64,000 bases of DNA from the NCBI GenBank assembly GCA_024362935.1, contig JANCRA010000039.1, positions 5,271,040-5,335,039 on the forward strand, given 5' to 3'. The notes beneath the pieces were generated by a model. The model did not search any database, was not told the DNA's origin, and saw nothing but the letters and a program-made list of their open reading frames with translations. Every line of letters begins with the position of its first letter. Within the stretch, counting starts at the first letter, position 1. The position numbers were made by a program, and so were the translations under genes. This stretch comes from Setophaga petechia (taxonomy: Eukaryota > Chordata > Aves > Passeriformes > Parulidae). Below, one piece after another: positions 14,887 through 26,553 of this stretch.

Positions 14887-14942
14887 GACACTGGCTTTGG
14901 AAGCTTTCTCCTGGGACACTGGCTTTGGAAGCTTTCTCCATG
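14887..14942. repeat. 28-bp direct tandem duplication
   Basis: Two adjacent copies of a unit beginning GACACTGGCTTTGGAAGCTT, at 14887 and 14915, are identical over at least 25 bases before diverging near their 3' ends. This looks like a recent local duplication in non-coding DNA. Confidence 0.85.
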
Positions 14943-15942
14943 GTGTTGGGACCAGTCTCTCCAGTAAGGCTTTCCACCTCAAACAGATGAGATCTACAGG
15001 ACTTCAAGCTGGGAAGGTGCCTGTGTTGTGGTCAGTGTTGGACTGGTGTGATGACTTCAGTGTGAAGAGATCTGGGAAAGGTCTGCCCCACAAAACCCTT
15101 CCCGAGTGCTGCACCAGTTGGTGCTGGGGTGGCCTCCCTTCGTGGTTAGCCCACTTGCCCCTGTAGTTTTTAGCACATGGCTTGGCCACACGGGTCAGAT
15201 GGACTCACTTCAGATGGGAACAGACTCGTTCAACCATAAACACCTTTACTGTGTAAGCAAGATAATATCTTCAATGTACTGCTCTCTGAGAGAGCCCTGA
15301 TAACTCGGGCTCTTTTCACTTCTCATACTTTCCTTATGGCTGGCACTAGAGGAAGAAACACCCACCCAGTCATTACCACCTCCTTTCCCAGAAAAGTGTG
15401 CCAGCTCTTGCCTTCCCTGCCTCATGGGAGAAAGGTAACACAATAGCTTCCCTTGTCCCGAGGGCAAGTCTGGCTGGCACAGCACACATCCTCCTCGACC
15501 TTCGCTCCGTGAGCCCTTCAGGGAGAGAACTGACCAAAGAGCAAAGCAGCTTCATGAAAAGCAACAAGTGAAAATTCCTGGCAGTTAAAACAGAACAAAG
15601 ACTTTTGAACCATAAAGCTTGAAAGTTCCGCAGGTGTCTGGCTTTGTTGGCTGGGGAAACACAGGTGAAACATCCACAAGATAATCTCAGCCACAGTCTG
15701 GATGTGCTGGTTTTGACAGAGCCTGGAAGAAAATACAGAGAGACCCTGTCCTGAGGTTTGTACAATGACTCAGAAAGCAACATGCTGCATGTGATGGTGT
15801 CAGAGGTGCTGGCATTGCACACCTGGCTGCTTTGATCACCAGAGGTGAGTGAATGGCTGTATGGTCTCTACGGGGTGTAGGCTGAAATATTGGCTGTACT
15901 TGAATCCACTTACAAATGTGGTGTGGGTGCATTAGGGGCACC

Positions 15943-15964
15943 TGTGAGTGTGTGTGTGTGTGTG
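15943..15964. repeat. Short GT microsatellite
   Basis: A run of about ten GT dinucleotides, interrupted once near its start. It is an ordinary simple repeat and likely length-polymorphic. Confidence 0.8.
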
Positions 15965-17248
15965 GTTTAGGATATCCTGTGCAGGTCACAGTTTTGCTTT
16001 GGAGCTGAGTAAGGGTGAAGTTCTCAGCATATCGTTGTGTGGCTGGTGGCATGAAACCCTAAGTGTGGTATAACAAATTCCTTTGGACCGTTTGATCTTT
16101 TTAATTCTTTAAATTAAATCCATCTACAGTAACCAGTCCCTCCATGTCTGACAAAGTGCTGAACAATGCCTGCGTGGTCTCTGTGGAGCCCAGCACAGGC
16201 TGTCGGTGTAATCCCCGCTTTGAGCTGATCTCTGCTGTCTTTTCTCTACTTCATAATGAGCAGAGTTACTTCCTAACCTCCGACTGTTAAAGCTGCATAT
16301 ACAACACACAGACATTTAATTTTCCCTCTTTTAACTTTGTGTAAAGCATTTGTTATTTTTGAGGAAGCTGCATAAGCAACTCTGCTTCCCCTGAGCTGCT
16401 TTTTCACAGCTTCTCGCTCCACAGATTGTGATTTTTAGTCCTGTTTAAAATCCTCTGTTGGGGGTTCCCCAATGACCATGCAGACTGTGAGGTACAAGAG
16501 CAGCATGAAGAGCTAGCACTGTGAAAATCTGCTCATTGGCATGAAAAACCACAAAGCTGGTGTTAGCAGCAACAGTTTTGAGAATTCTTTGCAGTCCCTT
16601 GAAGCAGTGTGATTATTATGTGTCTTATTTTGCTTGAAATATTTAGGATTAGCATCAAAATGAGCCAGTTCTTGAACTGTTTTGGTTGCCAAACAATAGA
16701 GCCCACTGGAGGCAGATGGGACTGGACTGAAAAGCCAAGCAACAGGGCTGGGTGAGACTTCTGTCTCCAAGATCTCTCTGCTGTGTGCTTCTAGGATATC
16801 AGCACAGACAGCAAAGTCTCCAGATTACTTATTAAAAAAAAATAAATATATGACATTGTGGTTCAAAGGTTCAAAGTTTGCATGAAGAAGCTCTATGTTG
16901 ACAAGCTGCTTAGAACTCTTGGGCCAAGAGGTGAGGAATTATTGAGCAGTGTTGATAGAGGTTTTACTCTTGTAAGGTGAATATTCCCCCAGAAATCCAC
17001 TTTCTGTCCTTTCTCTCTTTTCCATTCATCCTCTTTGGGGGCCCAGTGGTGGTAGAGTCCTCCTGTGCAGGGTGAAAAGCGGCAGCACACAGCATCTCAT
17101 GGGCTGGGAGCAGTGCAAGAACAGAGTAATGGAAAAAGGAGGCATCTGCATTTTGGAGGTGGAACTTTGTAGTCCATAGTCATCTCCAAGACCTGCCTGA
17201 AGCTGCTGCTCCTCCATCAAATCACGGATCCAGAGGCTTTCTGCTGCC

Positions 17249-18297
17249 CTAGTGAACAGCCACAGTCACCGGCAGCGAGCGTGGGGAAAAGTCCTCCTGG
17301 AACTGAGTCTGCTGGGTGGATTCTGGCGCCAGCTTCAGGCACACGCTGGCCTCTGTCATGCTGTTGTTGTTGGCAGAGCTGCTGTTGCGACAGGGCTCTT
17401 TGGCAGGGCGAATGGCTACCAAGAACTGGCGCTTGAAGGTCTCGCTGAGGGCGATGTAGAGGAAGGGGTTGAGGCAGCTGTTGGCGTAGCCCAAGCTAAT
17501 GGCAAAGTTGTAGGCATAAAAGAAGGCCATGGATGGGGTGTCGATGCCCAGGTGAACGAGCTGCAGGATGTAGAAGGGAGCCCAGCAAATAAAAAAGGCG
17601 GAACAGATGGCGACTGCCATTCGGGTGACCTTCTTGGTACGCACCCGGAGACTCCTCTGGGGCAGCGGCACCACGGTGGTGGCCATGTGCTGGAGGATCT
17701 TGAAATAGACCACGCAGATGATGACCAAGGGCACAGCAAAGGCCAGCATGAACTGGTAGAGGGTGAACCAATAGATGTCGGTCTCTGGGTTGGGGAGCAG
17801 GAGAGCACAGCGCACGGTCCCGTCCTCCAGGGGCATGAGGCCTGCGTACATCCACACAGGAATGATGGTCAGGAAGGACAGGAGCCACACCAAGCAGATG
17901 ACGAGAGCAGCGACACACGGTGTCCGGACGTAGGTGGACTTGAGGGGGTACACGGTGGCCAGGTAACGGTCCAGTGTCATCACTGTGAGGATGTTGGTGC
18001 TGGTGATCTGGCTGTTTGTGTCCAGGGCAGTGATGATGGTGCACAGGGGAGCTCCAAAGTACCATGAGCCATTGCCTAAGAGCTGGTGGATGAGGAAGGG
18101 CATGCCCAAGAGGAAGAGGAGGTCCACGATGGAGAGGTTGAAGATGAAAATATCAGGCACGGTCTGCTTGCATCTCAGCTTCTTCTTCTTGACGATGGTG
18201 AAGATCACAATGAGGTTCCCCATGATGCCCAGGAAGCAGATGATACTGAAGAGACTGGGCATGATCACATTGGTGTGTGGTGCTGGCTTCTCTGCTA
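17249..18297 (-). CDS. MCHR4: Melanin-concentrating hormone receptor 1-like GPCR (MCHR4 type), last coding exon
   Basis: This exon encodes a class A G-protein-coupled receptor that I recognise as the MCHR1-like type (called MCHR4 in some species), a plasma-membrane receptor for the cyclic peptide MCH. Counting residues from the frame opening at 18304, seven hydrophobic segments lie near 15-38, 51-73, 88-114, 130-152, 178-200, 228-250 and 263-285. Visible class A landmarks are Asn30 in helix 1, LSIVD with Asp61 in helix 2, the disulfide pair Cys88/Cys166, Asp95 in the family motif LDTNSQ (the aspartate that pairs with MCH arginine in MCHR1), DRY at 112-114, CWAP at 240-243 and NPFLY at 279-283. 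The tail carries Cys305 and ends at TAG 17249-17251. No in-frame ATG precedes helix 1. The frame runs back into TTTGTTTTGGCAG, a splice acceptor, so the exon begins at 18297 in phase 1 and the N-terminus lies upstream. Closest alternative: MCHR1 itself; the location beside CASKIN2 argues for the paralogue. Confidence 0.9.
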
Positions 18298-18618
18298 CTG
18301 CCAAAACAAACCAAAGCAGCGAGTGTGACCCAGAGACAACCTCTTTACAATTCGGTGTGCTTGCCCTGTCCTGCAGATGGACCCATCCCCATCAAAGACA
18401 TAAATTGGAATGATTTTTAATACCCTTTCCAGCACTTGGAGAGGCTAAACTGGGGATTTGGTACTTCCTTTTCGACCTCTCAGTACATGCAGCATGCCCA
18501 AACCTGGCTATCTGCAGGCATCTTTCCTCAGCTCTCCCGATGTGCTTCGGTCCTGCTCTGCAATTCCCCAGCCCTTTTTTGAGGGACTAACCTCTGGCTG
18601 CCATGCCTCTGCATTCAC

Positions 18619-18655
18619 CAGCACCTGACAGAGTTGAGAGTAACTTTTGTTCCAT
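18619..18655 (-). CDS. Candidate first coding exon of the MCH-receptor-like gene
   Basis: The receptor's main exon opens at a phase-1 acceptor, so a short upstream exon with an ATG and a phase-1 donor is needed. At 18655 (minus) an ATG opens a frame starting MEQKLLSTLSGA that reaches a GTGAAT donor at 18618 in phase 1. This would give an N-terminus of about 12 residues before Val-Ala-Glu-Lys of the next exon. Two other phase-1 donors follow the same ATG: GTGCTG after TCAG, and GTTAGT after CAGAG near 18592. The predicted N-terminus has no Asn-X-Ser/Thr site, unlike human MCHR1, so this is tentative and a more distant exon is possible. Confidence 0.28.
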
Positions 18656-21229
18656 GGAGTGAAGTGGTTTTAGCTGTTTTTGAGCGGAGTGGGTGAGGCA
18701 GCTTGTGCTTCCCACACTGGAGAAGTAAAGCCTTTCTGTGGGGGCCAAAATCTGGATAAAGTCAATACTCAAGCTGCTGTCAGAAAGCTTCAATTCATCT
18801 GTTGGGTAGTTTATCTGTTCTATGGTGTGAGACACAGAGTTCATTGACCATGCAGGCAGACACCTCATGCTTATCTGTATTGGGAGAGCTGGGACTGTAC
18901 CTTGGCTGTGTCCCCATTCTCTTACCAAGGTTAGGCCAGAGAGCATTCTCCTTTCCTTCTTCCTTGCCTGCCTCTCCCACTTTCTCTAGTTTTTTTCCTA
19001 CTATGTGGTCGGACAAGGATTGGGACTATGTTTCAGAGGGGCCTTCAACAGGGATTGTCCTAGGAGAAAAACAGCTTAAAGCAACTCTTTTTGAGTTCTG
19101 GATGTGATTGGATTTCCAAGGTAAATTTTTTCCTGATAACACTTAGCTTATCCATGCCAATGCTTGGCTGTTGCTCTTTGGGGTGGGACCCCCAAGCATA
19201 ATCAAATTCACATTGGTTTTGTCCCTCACCTGGGTGTAAAATCACATTTTGAAGCCACAAGCTCTTGGGCACAGGAGGTGGTTGAAGGCAGTGATGGTGG
19301 TGCTCTTTGTTCTGCAGGGTTCCCGTGTGCTGAAGTCTAAGACAGCCTTTCTTGGCTGAGGCAAATCTCATTTCATCTCATTACTCCTCTCCTATGGGAC
19401 CTGGTGGGGTTTTTTTCTAGGAAATGGTTTTGTGTGAGTTATTTATGTGGCTGTACAAGGACTGTTCGTGACAGCCCCTCAGCCCAGGCTGCCTTTCATT
19501 GAATTGCAGATGATTCAATGTGCTGCTAATTGGAAATGCTTTCAGGCACTGAACTGTTCCATCTCCTTAGCAGCAGAAGTGGGGAAGCCTCCTCCAACAG
19601 AACCTAGGGAAATCCTGACAATTAGATTAAGTGGAATAAGAGATACTTGCAGGTGTAGTCTTTGCCAAAGCAGTGTCTGTTTGCTGAAGTGGTATTTGCT
19701 GACTTTGACCTCTGGAATTCTTGAATACAAACTTCTCCACATTTCCTTTGGTGTGAAGAGAAGTTTGACAGAATTAGCAAGATAATTGGGGCTACACTGC
19801 TGGCCTGTGGCTGGAAATGTGTGTGCCATATTTCAGGGCTCTTAGAAGTGGCCATGATGAGCTGCCACTGGCTCAGTCCTTTTGGCATTAGGAAGCAGCC
19901 AGCTTAGGCATGAACAAGTCCAAGACCAATACCAGAACCCAATAAAGCAGTTTCCTGCACCATTTTATTGGGAAGCCTCTCTGCAGGTGTTGGAAAGCAT
20001 CCAGTGAGGCACAGAAGAACTAGCAGGGGGCCTGAAGGTGGAAGCCAGGCTTGGCTGACAAGACAAAAAAGCCTTGTCCAGACCATTTGTGGGGGTTTAA
20101 GTGCTCCCTGTTCCTCCTGGTGACCCCTAAATGCAAGAAAATATCCCCTGTTATGTGATTTTTAGCAGATAATCTACAGCCATCAGCACCCTCTTGAAAT
20201 CTGACACTCTTGACCATCCAAAGATATCTCAAGCCTCCTTAATGCTGGAAGATGGAGGACTAGAAACTGGAAGATGATGATTCTGGTCCTGCTGTTCTGC
20301 ATGGAGCTGTTATGAATTCTGATCTCCTTTCTTTTAACCACAAACCTTATGAGTGTGGTGGGAAAGGACTGTTTGAGTGAAACATAAATGCCACATGGTT
20401 AATGCTGGCTGGAAATTGGGACAAAATGTCCCTTTCCTGCTGTGTAATCGATGCAGTGCTCATGGTGATTCCGTAACATTTGGAATGAGCTCAGCCATCC
20501 TCAGAGTAGGATGTGTGCAGGCCCAAAGGCTTTGTGTGAGGGTGGGCTGTGCAGTGCTGTAGCACCTGTCCTGCTGATGCTGTCTGTACAAGCAGGACTT
20601 GCATGAATGATCAGCTGCACTAATTTGGAGCTGTAGTTCATGTGTGTTTTATGGGCTGGAGTCAGAAGAGCACATCTATCAAATACTCAAAAGTTCTGTC
20701 TTTTCTAAAGTCTCTTTCATCTTAAGACATCATTGAGTCTGAATTTTCAGTGCTGCTTTTGTGCATATCCAAGTGAATATATTTTGTATTTAAGCAGCTA
20801 CTTTAGGCATTGATTTGTCCTTGCTTGTAGGTCTGTGGCTGCCCTGATAGTTTTTCTTAAAGTCCCAAAAGGGCTGCAGTATGTGAACTGAATGAGGACT
20901 GGGCTAATTTTTTTTCTCAAAGGTGGTCGTCATACTAAGCCATACCCTAATATGTAATAGACTTCATCTTCACTGCATTTCCTAAGGAAGTACCTAAGGC
21001 ACAATTTTGGTTTCTAAAGGACTGTGCTGGTGTAGAAAGAGTCAAAGACCACGTATAAACCACCTTCTGTTGAAGAGTTTCACCAGCTTGAGCCATTGAG
21101 AACTGTATTGCCCGACCCTAAACTATTGATTTGAAAACAGGGTCGGAATGGGGCAAACGGGAGGCTGGTCAGGATCTCTGCATCCCTCTCCAGCGCTATC
21201 TCATCTTTTCTGTGCTTCCCTCCCTGTGT
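18656..21229. other. Non-coding stretch between the receptor and the CpG island
   Basis: No supported exon on either strand. If the island at 21230-21960 drives the receptor, this is its first intron or 5' region. A perfect 8-bp inverted repeat (CCGACCCT / AGGGTCGG, arms 21112-21119 and 21139-21146) lies near its end; its role is unknown. Confidence 0.5.
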
Positions 21230-21960
21230 AGCCGGGCTGGTTCCTCCCTTCCCAGCAGCCAGGACCTGCGGGCTGCTGGAGTTTGCTGCCTGGCAGCCAA
21301 CAGGTAGCGGCTGGCCCGGGCCGGGCCGTGTTTCAGCGCTGTGCGGTGCCGGGGGGTTCCGCAGCCCCGGGGCGCCCAGCCCGTCCCTCCGCCCGCCCGG
21401 CGCTGTCCGGCCGCGGGTGCTGAAGGCGGCGCGGCCCGGGCAGGGTGGGGGTCCCTGTCCCAGCCCCCATCACCCCCAGCCCCCATCACCCGAACCCCTC
21501 CGAGCCCCGCTCAGCCCCGCTCACCTGAGCCGTTCTGAGCCTCCGGTGCCGAGAAGTTGCGGGAAGAGTTGCCGGGGGCCATGGCAGCGAGTGCCGGGAG
21601 CCGGGACGGAGAAAGTTGGGCAAGTTCCCCGCGTTGGGACGGGCCGCGCTTTCCCCCGCGCTGTCCCGGCGGGACGCGGGAGGAGGAGGAGGGAGCCCTT
21701 CCTCCTTCCCAGAGCCGGCGAGAGGCGGCTGAGCTCGGCTACGCTCGGTGCCGCTCCCGCCCGCCGAGCCCGAGCAGGTTCTGACATCAAGGAGCAGCTG
21801 ACTCGGGCAGACGCGCCGGGGGCGAGCGTCCCTCGCCACTGCCGGTGGGAGGAACGCGGGTGCGGAGCGGGGCCGACACCGGGGCTGGGCAGTGCCCCCG
21901 CACATCACAGCCGAGGGCATGGCTGGGATCTGCGCCCTCCCGGGGCCCGGGCTTGCCGGC
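21230..21960 (-). promoter_or_regulatory. CpG island, probable minus-strand promoter
   Basis: Base composition switches abruptly from AT-rich flanks to dense G+C with many CpG dinucleotides and GC-box-like GGGCGG/CCGCCC words, then ends at a T-rich tract (from about 21977). Orientation is suggested by CGGCTCAG|GTGAGC on the minus strand, with the exon end at 21525 and donor GT at 21524-21523; I saw no comparable plus-strand donor. It could be the promoter of the MCH-receptor-like gene 3 kb downstream, or of a minus-strand gene beyond the window such as LLGL2. Long open frames on both strands here are explained by scarcity of stop codons in GC-rich DNA. Confidence 0.6.
21525..21780 (-). other. 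Candidate untranslated first exon in the CpG island
   Basis: The 3' end at 21525 is set by the donor CTCAG|GTGAGC. The 5' end is only a guess from the island's extent. No family-like protein is encoded, so it would be a 5' UTR exon. Which gene it belongs to cannot be decided from the window. Confidence 0.3.
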
Positions 21961-24534
21961 CTCAGGAGGAGTACCAATTTTTTTTTATTTTTTTTTTTTA
22001 AGTAGTTCTGATCTGCCTTCAGTGTGTATTTTTCTCTTTACAGACACATGCACTTTTTGTCCCCAAGACATAGGCACAGCCCCAGTGGGGCTGAAGGATG
22101 TTAAGGAAGCAAATTACCCACTGAAAACTGTTGCTTTCACCCTCTGATGCCTCTAACTGCAATTCTAACCTGAGACACTTCACTTGTAATTAATTCTCTG
22201 CTGTTTTCTGCTGTTCTGCTTCTTGCCACAGCTCATTTGCTTCCTAGCTCCAGAAATTAGCTCTGTTGCTAGCTCAGATTTTGTCTTCTATTTGCCTTAA
22301 AAATACTAGGCAAGGACTTCTTTGGGTTTTGAGAAGCTGTTTTATTCCTTTTCTTTGCCTTGCCAGAGCTGTAGCTTGTGCTTTTCTGTGGCTTTGAGCT
22401 GATGATTGTCTTGTGCTCCTGGCCACTGTTTATACACGAGATGGATTCCTCGGTTATGGTTTGATAAATCACATGTTACCAAGGCAAACAGATCGTTCTG
22501 TACCTCAGAGCACTTCCTGGACTGAAAAAAACCCATGGTATCATGTCAGAAGCCTGTGAGAAATCCTTCTGCCTGTGAGCAGCAACAGGCAGGGCTCTCT
22601 CTGTGGCAGAGCACAGTGCACTGGATATGGTTTGCTTTATAAAAATGACATATGTCTGCCTGGAAATCTCCCTTGTTTCTGTCTCTTTCTTTCTGTAGTT
22701 GCAAAGGCTAGCATCAACTGCAGGAGAAATTTTTTGGAGCTTCATAATTTTGTAGGAATCAATCTGTACCTGTAAAAGGGAGGCCCCGCACACACAGAGC
22801 AGCAATCCCAGCCAGATTTGGCAGCAGCAGTTTCAGTATGGGCCATTTTTGTGTAACCCAAAGGAGTTCATCATTATTAAGTTGTCCTCTAGTGGACCAG
22901 CAGCAGACAGAAACCTGGTGCACATTTTGCCCTGGCATTGAAGCTTTTAGAAATCAGAGACAGGATGAGGCCAATTTGTCTGCTCTGCTGTAAGGTTTTT
23001 GTTGAGTCTCTGGAGTTGCCTCAGTCAGTGATTTGCCTGTGAGTTTTTCTCCATGGCAGGTATCTGTGGTATCTAAGTTTTGAACATGTACAACTTGTTG
23101 AAAACTGATGTTTCTCAGTTAATACTTTCTTTAAAAACTCTTTCCTTCACATCTTGGATGAATGTTAGTGTTCATCTCTATGGGGTTACTACTGCAAAGC
23201 AAGCACTGGTTTGTGTGTGGGTGTTCGAGTGTTGTGAGCTGGGTGCTGTCCTCTGCAGAGTGCCTTCAGATAATTTAGTCTAATCCAGGTTTGAAGTATG
23301 GATTAGGAGTATTTGCATAGGAAACTGGTAGGCAGTTGCTATTGCAAACATTTTCCATGCATAGACAGGCTCCTACTCACTTTCCCTGGAGAGGAATGTG
23401 GTATCTTATAGCTTTCAAGGAAAAAACCTGACATTTAAATATAGCAGTTGTTCCAAAGCACACATTTAGTTTTACTTTGCAATCTCAGCTATTGCTGTTC
23501 ACTTAGAAAATCCTCACCCACGAGGAAGCTGTAATTCCTTCTTCTCGGCTGTAGAGGCATAAAAACCCACAGCAGCTCTGTCCCTGACATGACAAAGCCA
23601 TGCTCAGCGTCTGAGATCTGCCTCACCACCATTTCTGTGTAACTGTTTCACTACTGGGCTTTTATATTCAGGCTTTGACAAGGTTTGTTTTTCCCTTTCT
23701 TTGCTCTGTCAATAATCTGGAAGTTCTTGCCCTGGGGAGGGACTGATTGTGCAGAGTTTTGCCGAGTTTGAAGGGGTAGAGAGAAGGGAGGAATTGGAAC
23801 TGCAGCAACTGGTGATGCGCAGCCTGTCTGTGCACAGAGCTCGCCGTCGGCAGCAGGAGCAGGCACAGTAATCGGCTCATTATCTGCCTGAACACTTGGA
23901 GACAGCAGCTCTCTGAAGGACTGGTTCTGTGAGTGTTCATCTACTGGAAACTGCAGCAGGGATGAGCTCTCAGGGGACCTTGGGATACAGCCAATGAGTT
24001 GTGCTAACCACTGCATGTAATTACAAGGAAGATTGAGGCACCAACCCCTTGAAAACACCTCTTAAGAGAGAGATATAGTAATTAACATTTAGACAGGGAA
24101 CTGCCATCTCGACAGCCTAATGATGTAGATAAAAGTGAGGAAATGCAGCTCAGCCCTTGAACATAAAAGAAAGAAAAATCACTTCTTCCTACAAACTTGG
24201 CATCACCACTACACTTAGACCATCCCGTCTGCAGCGTCACTGTTATGAAGAAAGATAGTAATCATCCAAAGCTGCTGCTGGGCAAATTCTGCAACCAGGG
24301 AATGAATCTGGCTGGTCTAACCGTGGTTTAACCCTGAAAGGCTCTTGCATTTCAGTAGTGAGTTATATTTCCTGTGCCTGTCCCAGCTGGAGATCCTGAC
24401 TTACGCAACATGAGTGGAACCGCAGCATCCCATGGGGCAGAGAGCAGCGCCGGCTTCTGTTACTGTGCTACTGAAACCATTTCCCCAGCTGGTTTCACCA
24501 AATAATTTCTCATTAAATGGAGACTTTCTCATTT

Positions 24535-24552
24535 GCTAAATATTTATTTAGC
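24535..24552. promoter_or_regulatory. AT-rich quasi-palindrome with MEF2-like half sites
   Basis: GCTAAATATTTATTTAGC reads almost the same on both strands and contains CTAAATATTTA-type words close to the MEF2 consensus (CTA, A/T run, TAG). It sits in an AT-rich block (about 24490-24560) that also has ATTAAA and TAATTT words. Binding is inferred from sequence only. Confidence 0.25.
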
Positions 24553-26553
24553 ACCTGGCTGCTGCTCTGATTTGCACTCTGGAGAGAGAAGCCTTTCCTA
24601 AGAGCCAGGTTGCAAATCCTCCCCTCTAACTCACTGCTCTCCTTACTCACAACTCTAGACTTACAGAATGGGCCTCTGCATTTTTATTGCTTAGCTCTCT
24701 GACTGTGATTATATTGACCAAGTAGCCTAATGGGTGAAGTTTTGTCCTTGTAGTGGCCTTAGGGATAGGGATGATCTCACTCAGGATGTGTTAGACATGG
24801 TGCATCAACCCTCCACGCTGACTGAGTGCTGTCTTTGTCTGATAGCTGTACATCAGTCTCCCTTCTTTCCAGGCAAGATTGACAAAACAGTTTCCAACTG
24901 CTGTTTCATTTTATCTCGTTTGATGAAAGTGGGTCTTTGCCGCATAACATTTTCTTTCCCTGTAGATGAGAAGTGATAGCAAACTTAAACAATTTCCCTA
25001 AAGCCATATGCTGAGCTTGAGGTCAAAAATTGACAGCAATTCTCTCTACAACAGCCCTGGTTTAGGCAGCATCTTATCCCTCTTCCTGCAATGTCTATCT
25101 CAGCACAACTTTTTTATCTTCACAGAGGGATGTGTACTGAATGTAATGATCTGATTAAAAAACTAAACACAGGAAACTCAAATGTTTGGAGGAGTAGGTT
25201 TGTGAAGGCAGCTTAGTGGTGACTCAGGTGCTGCTGTCATTGATCCAGATGTGCACAGCAGTATGTGTGGTCTGGCAGGTTGGAAAGAAGCTGATGTTGC
25301 CTTGGTGCCTTACTTGATTCAGGTCAGTGCTACAGTGTTACAGTGCTACAGTTCTGCCCTGAGCTGCTGTTTATGAACAAGGAGCCTGAGCCATGAGCAA
25401 ACTCCTGATTTCCTAACTCCCAGGCTCTGCTTTCTCTTGGACATGAGCATCTCTAATGAAAGCAGCAGGTGAATTCCCTTTCTCAGCTGCTCATTAGCCA
25501 CATATGGCTTTACAGGAATTCTTCAGCTAAATGGTCATCTAAGCTCTTCTGTTATCTGTGCTGGATTTCTAATTAGTTAACACAAAGTGGACATTTATCT
25601 GAAACCAGATGATGACCTCCTCTCTCCCTACTGGTTCCTGCCCTTGAAATGACAGGTCCAGGCTGCCTGGCTCATTCCAGTCCCACACTGCCAATTTGAG
25701 GTTTAAGCCCTCAGCCTTTGCCCATCCCACTGCTCTCAGTGAGCCAAAGGCCAGGGCAGCACCTTCTGTGGTTTTGTTTTCATTGCTAAAGGTTAGGGGA
25801 TCCCAGAGACAAAGGCACAGCCAAAAATAACACAGGGTTAAGCAGGACTTGCCCTGTGTGAGGCTGTTGGGCTCCAGGGCCGGGCCAGCCGATGTGCTGA
25901 GGTCAGGGATGTGGATGTGTGCTTGGTGAAATGGGCAGATCGCGTGTCCTTGTCAGAGATAAGAAGCTGCCAGCACATCTTGACGTTGGACAGGAACAGC
26001 CAGGAGCCCTCAGGGAGACAAATCCTGCCTCAGGGTATGTATTTGTTGTTAGTCACCAATTCCCTTTTACAAGAACAGGCATTAGTACAAGGAGAAGGCA
26101 GCTGGAACCTGAATTCCTCCTGAGTCTGAACTGAGGGGAAGAAAGTTTTGGCTTGGATCTGTGGCTTGTGGATAACTGTTCACAGAGCTCAAGAGGAGAC
26201 AGAACAGGAGGCTTGATGTGGAGGGTTGATGATCAAGAATTGGTGTCTGCCCAACCCAAAATGAATGCTATGCCATCCTTCTTTTCAATGAGAATTAGGA
26301 TGTTGTTAAGCTTGGGAATGGAAATGGAAATTACAGATCCAAGATGAAGCAAAAGGGAAAATCCTGAGAGGTTCAAGTCAGGGAAACGAGATAAACTCCA
26401 TTCAAAGTCTGGAAAGAGCTGTCACATGAAATTGCAAATCCAAGTGTAAGGATTTGTGACAGAGCTAATAAAAAATTGGTGTTTTATAACCAGAGACTGC
26501 AATCCTGCTGCCTAGTCCTGAGAAGGGGCAGGGGAGGAAGAAAGCAATAATAG

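Larger units (their letters stand above)
1..17248. other. Non-coding region downstream of the MCH-receptor-like gene
   Basis: No coding exon could be supported on either strand. The open frames here are short, overlap each other in all frames and show no recognisable domain. The stretch holds a degenerate tandem repeat (4710-5040), a short direct duplication (14887-14942), a GT run (near 15943-15964) and A/T-rich patches. The part nearest the receptor must contain its 3' UTR. I see no clear minus-strand AATAAA close to the stop codon; an ATTAAA on the minus strand at 16315-16320 is a weak candidate. Given human gene order, it could also be intronic sequence of a minus-strand neighbour such as LLGL2, but no exon shows this. 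Confidence 0.6.

Noticed and set aside
17252..18067. A 271-codon frame antisense to the receptor exon
   Set aside because: It is the reverse reading of well-conserved receptor sequence and has no independent domain or splice support.
21417..22001. A 194-codon plus-strand frame, and minus-strand frames, in the 21.2-22.0 kb island
   Set aside because: Same composition effect; no domain is visible, and the plus frame opens at a non-ATG codon and runs into a T-rich tract.
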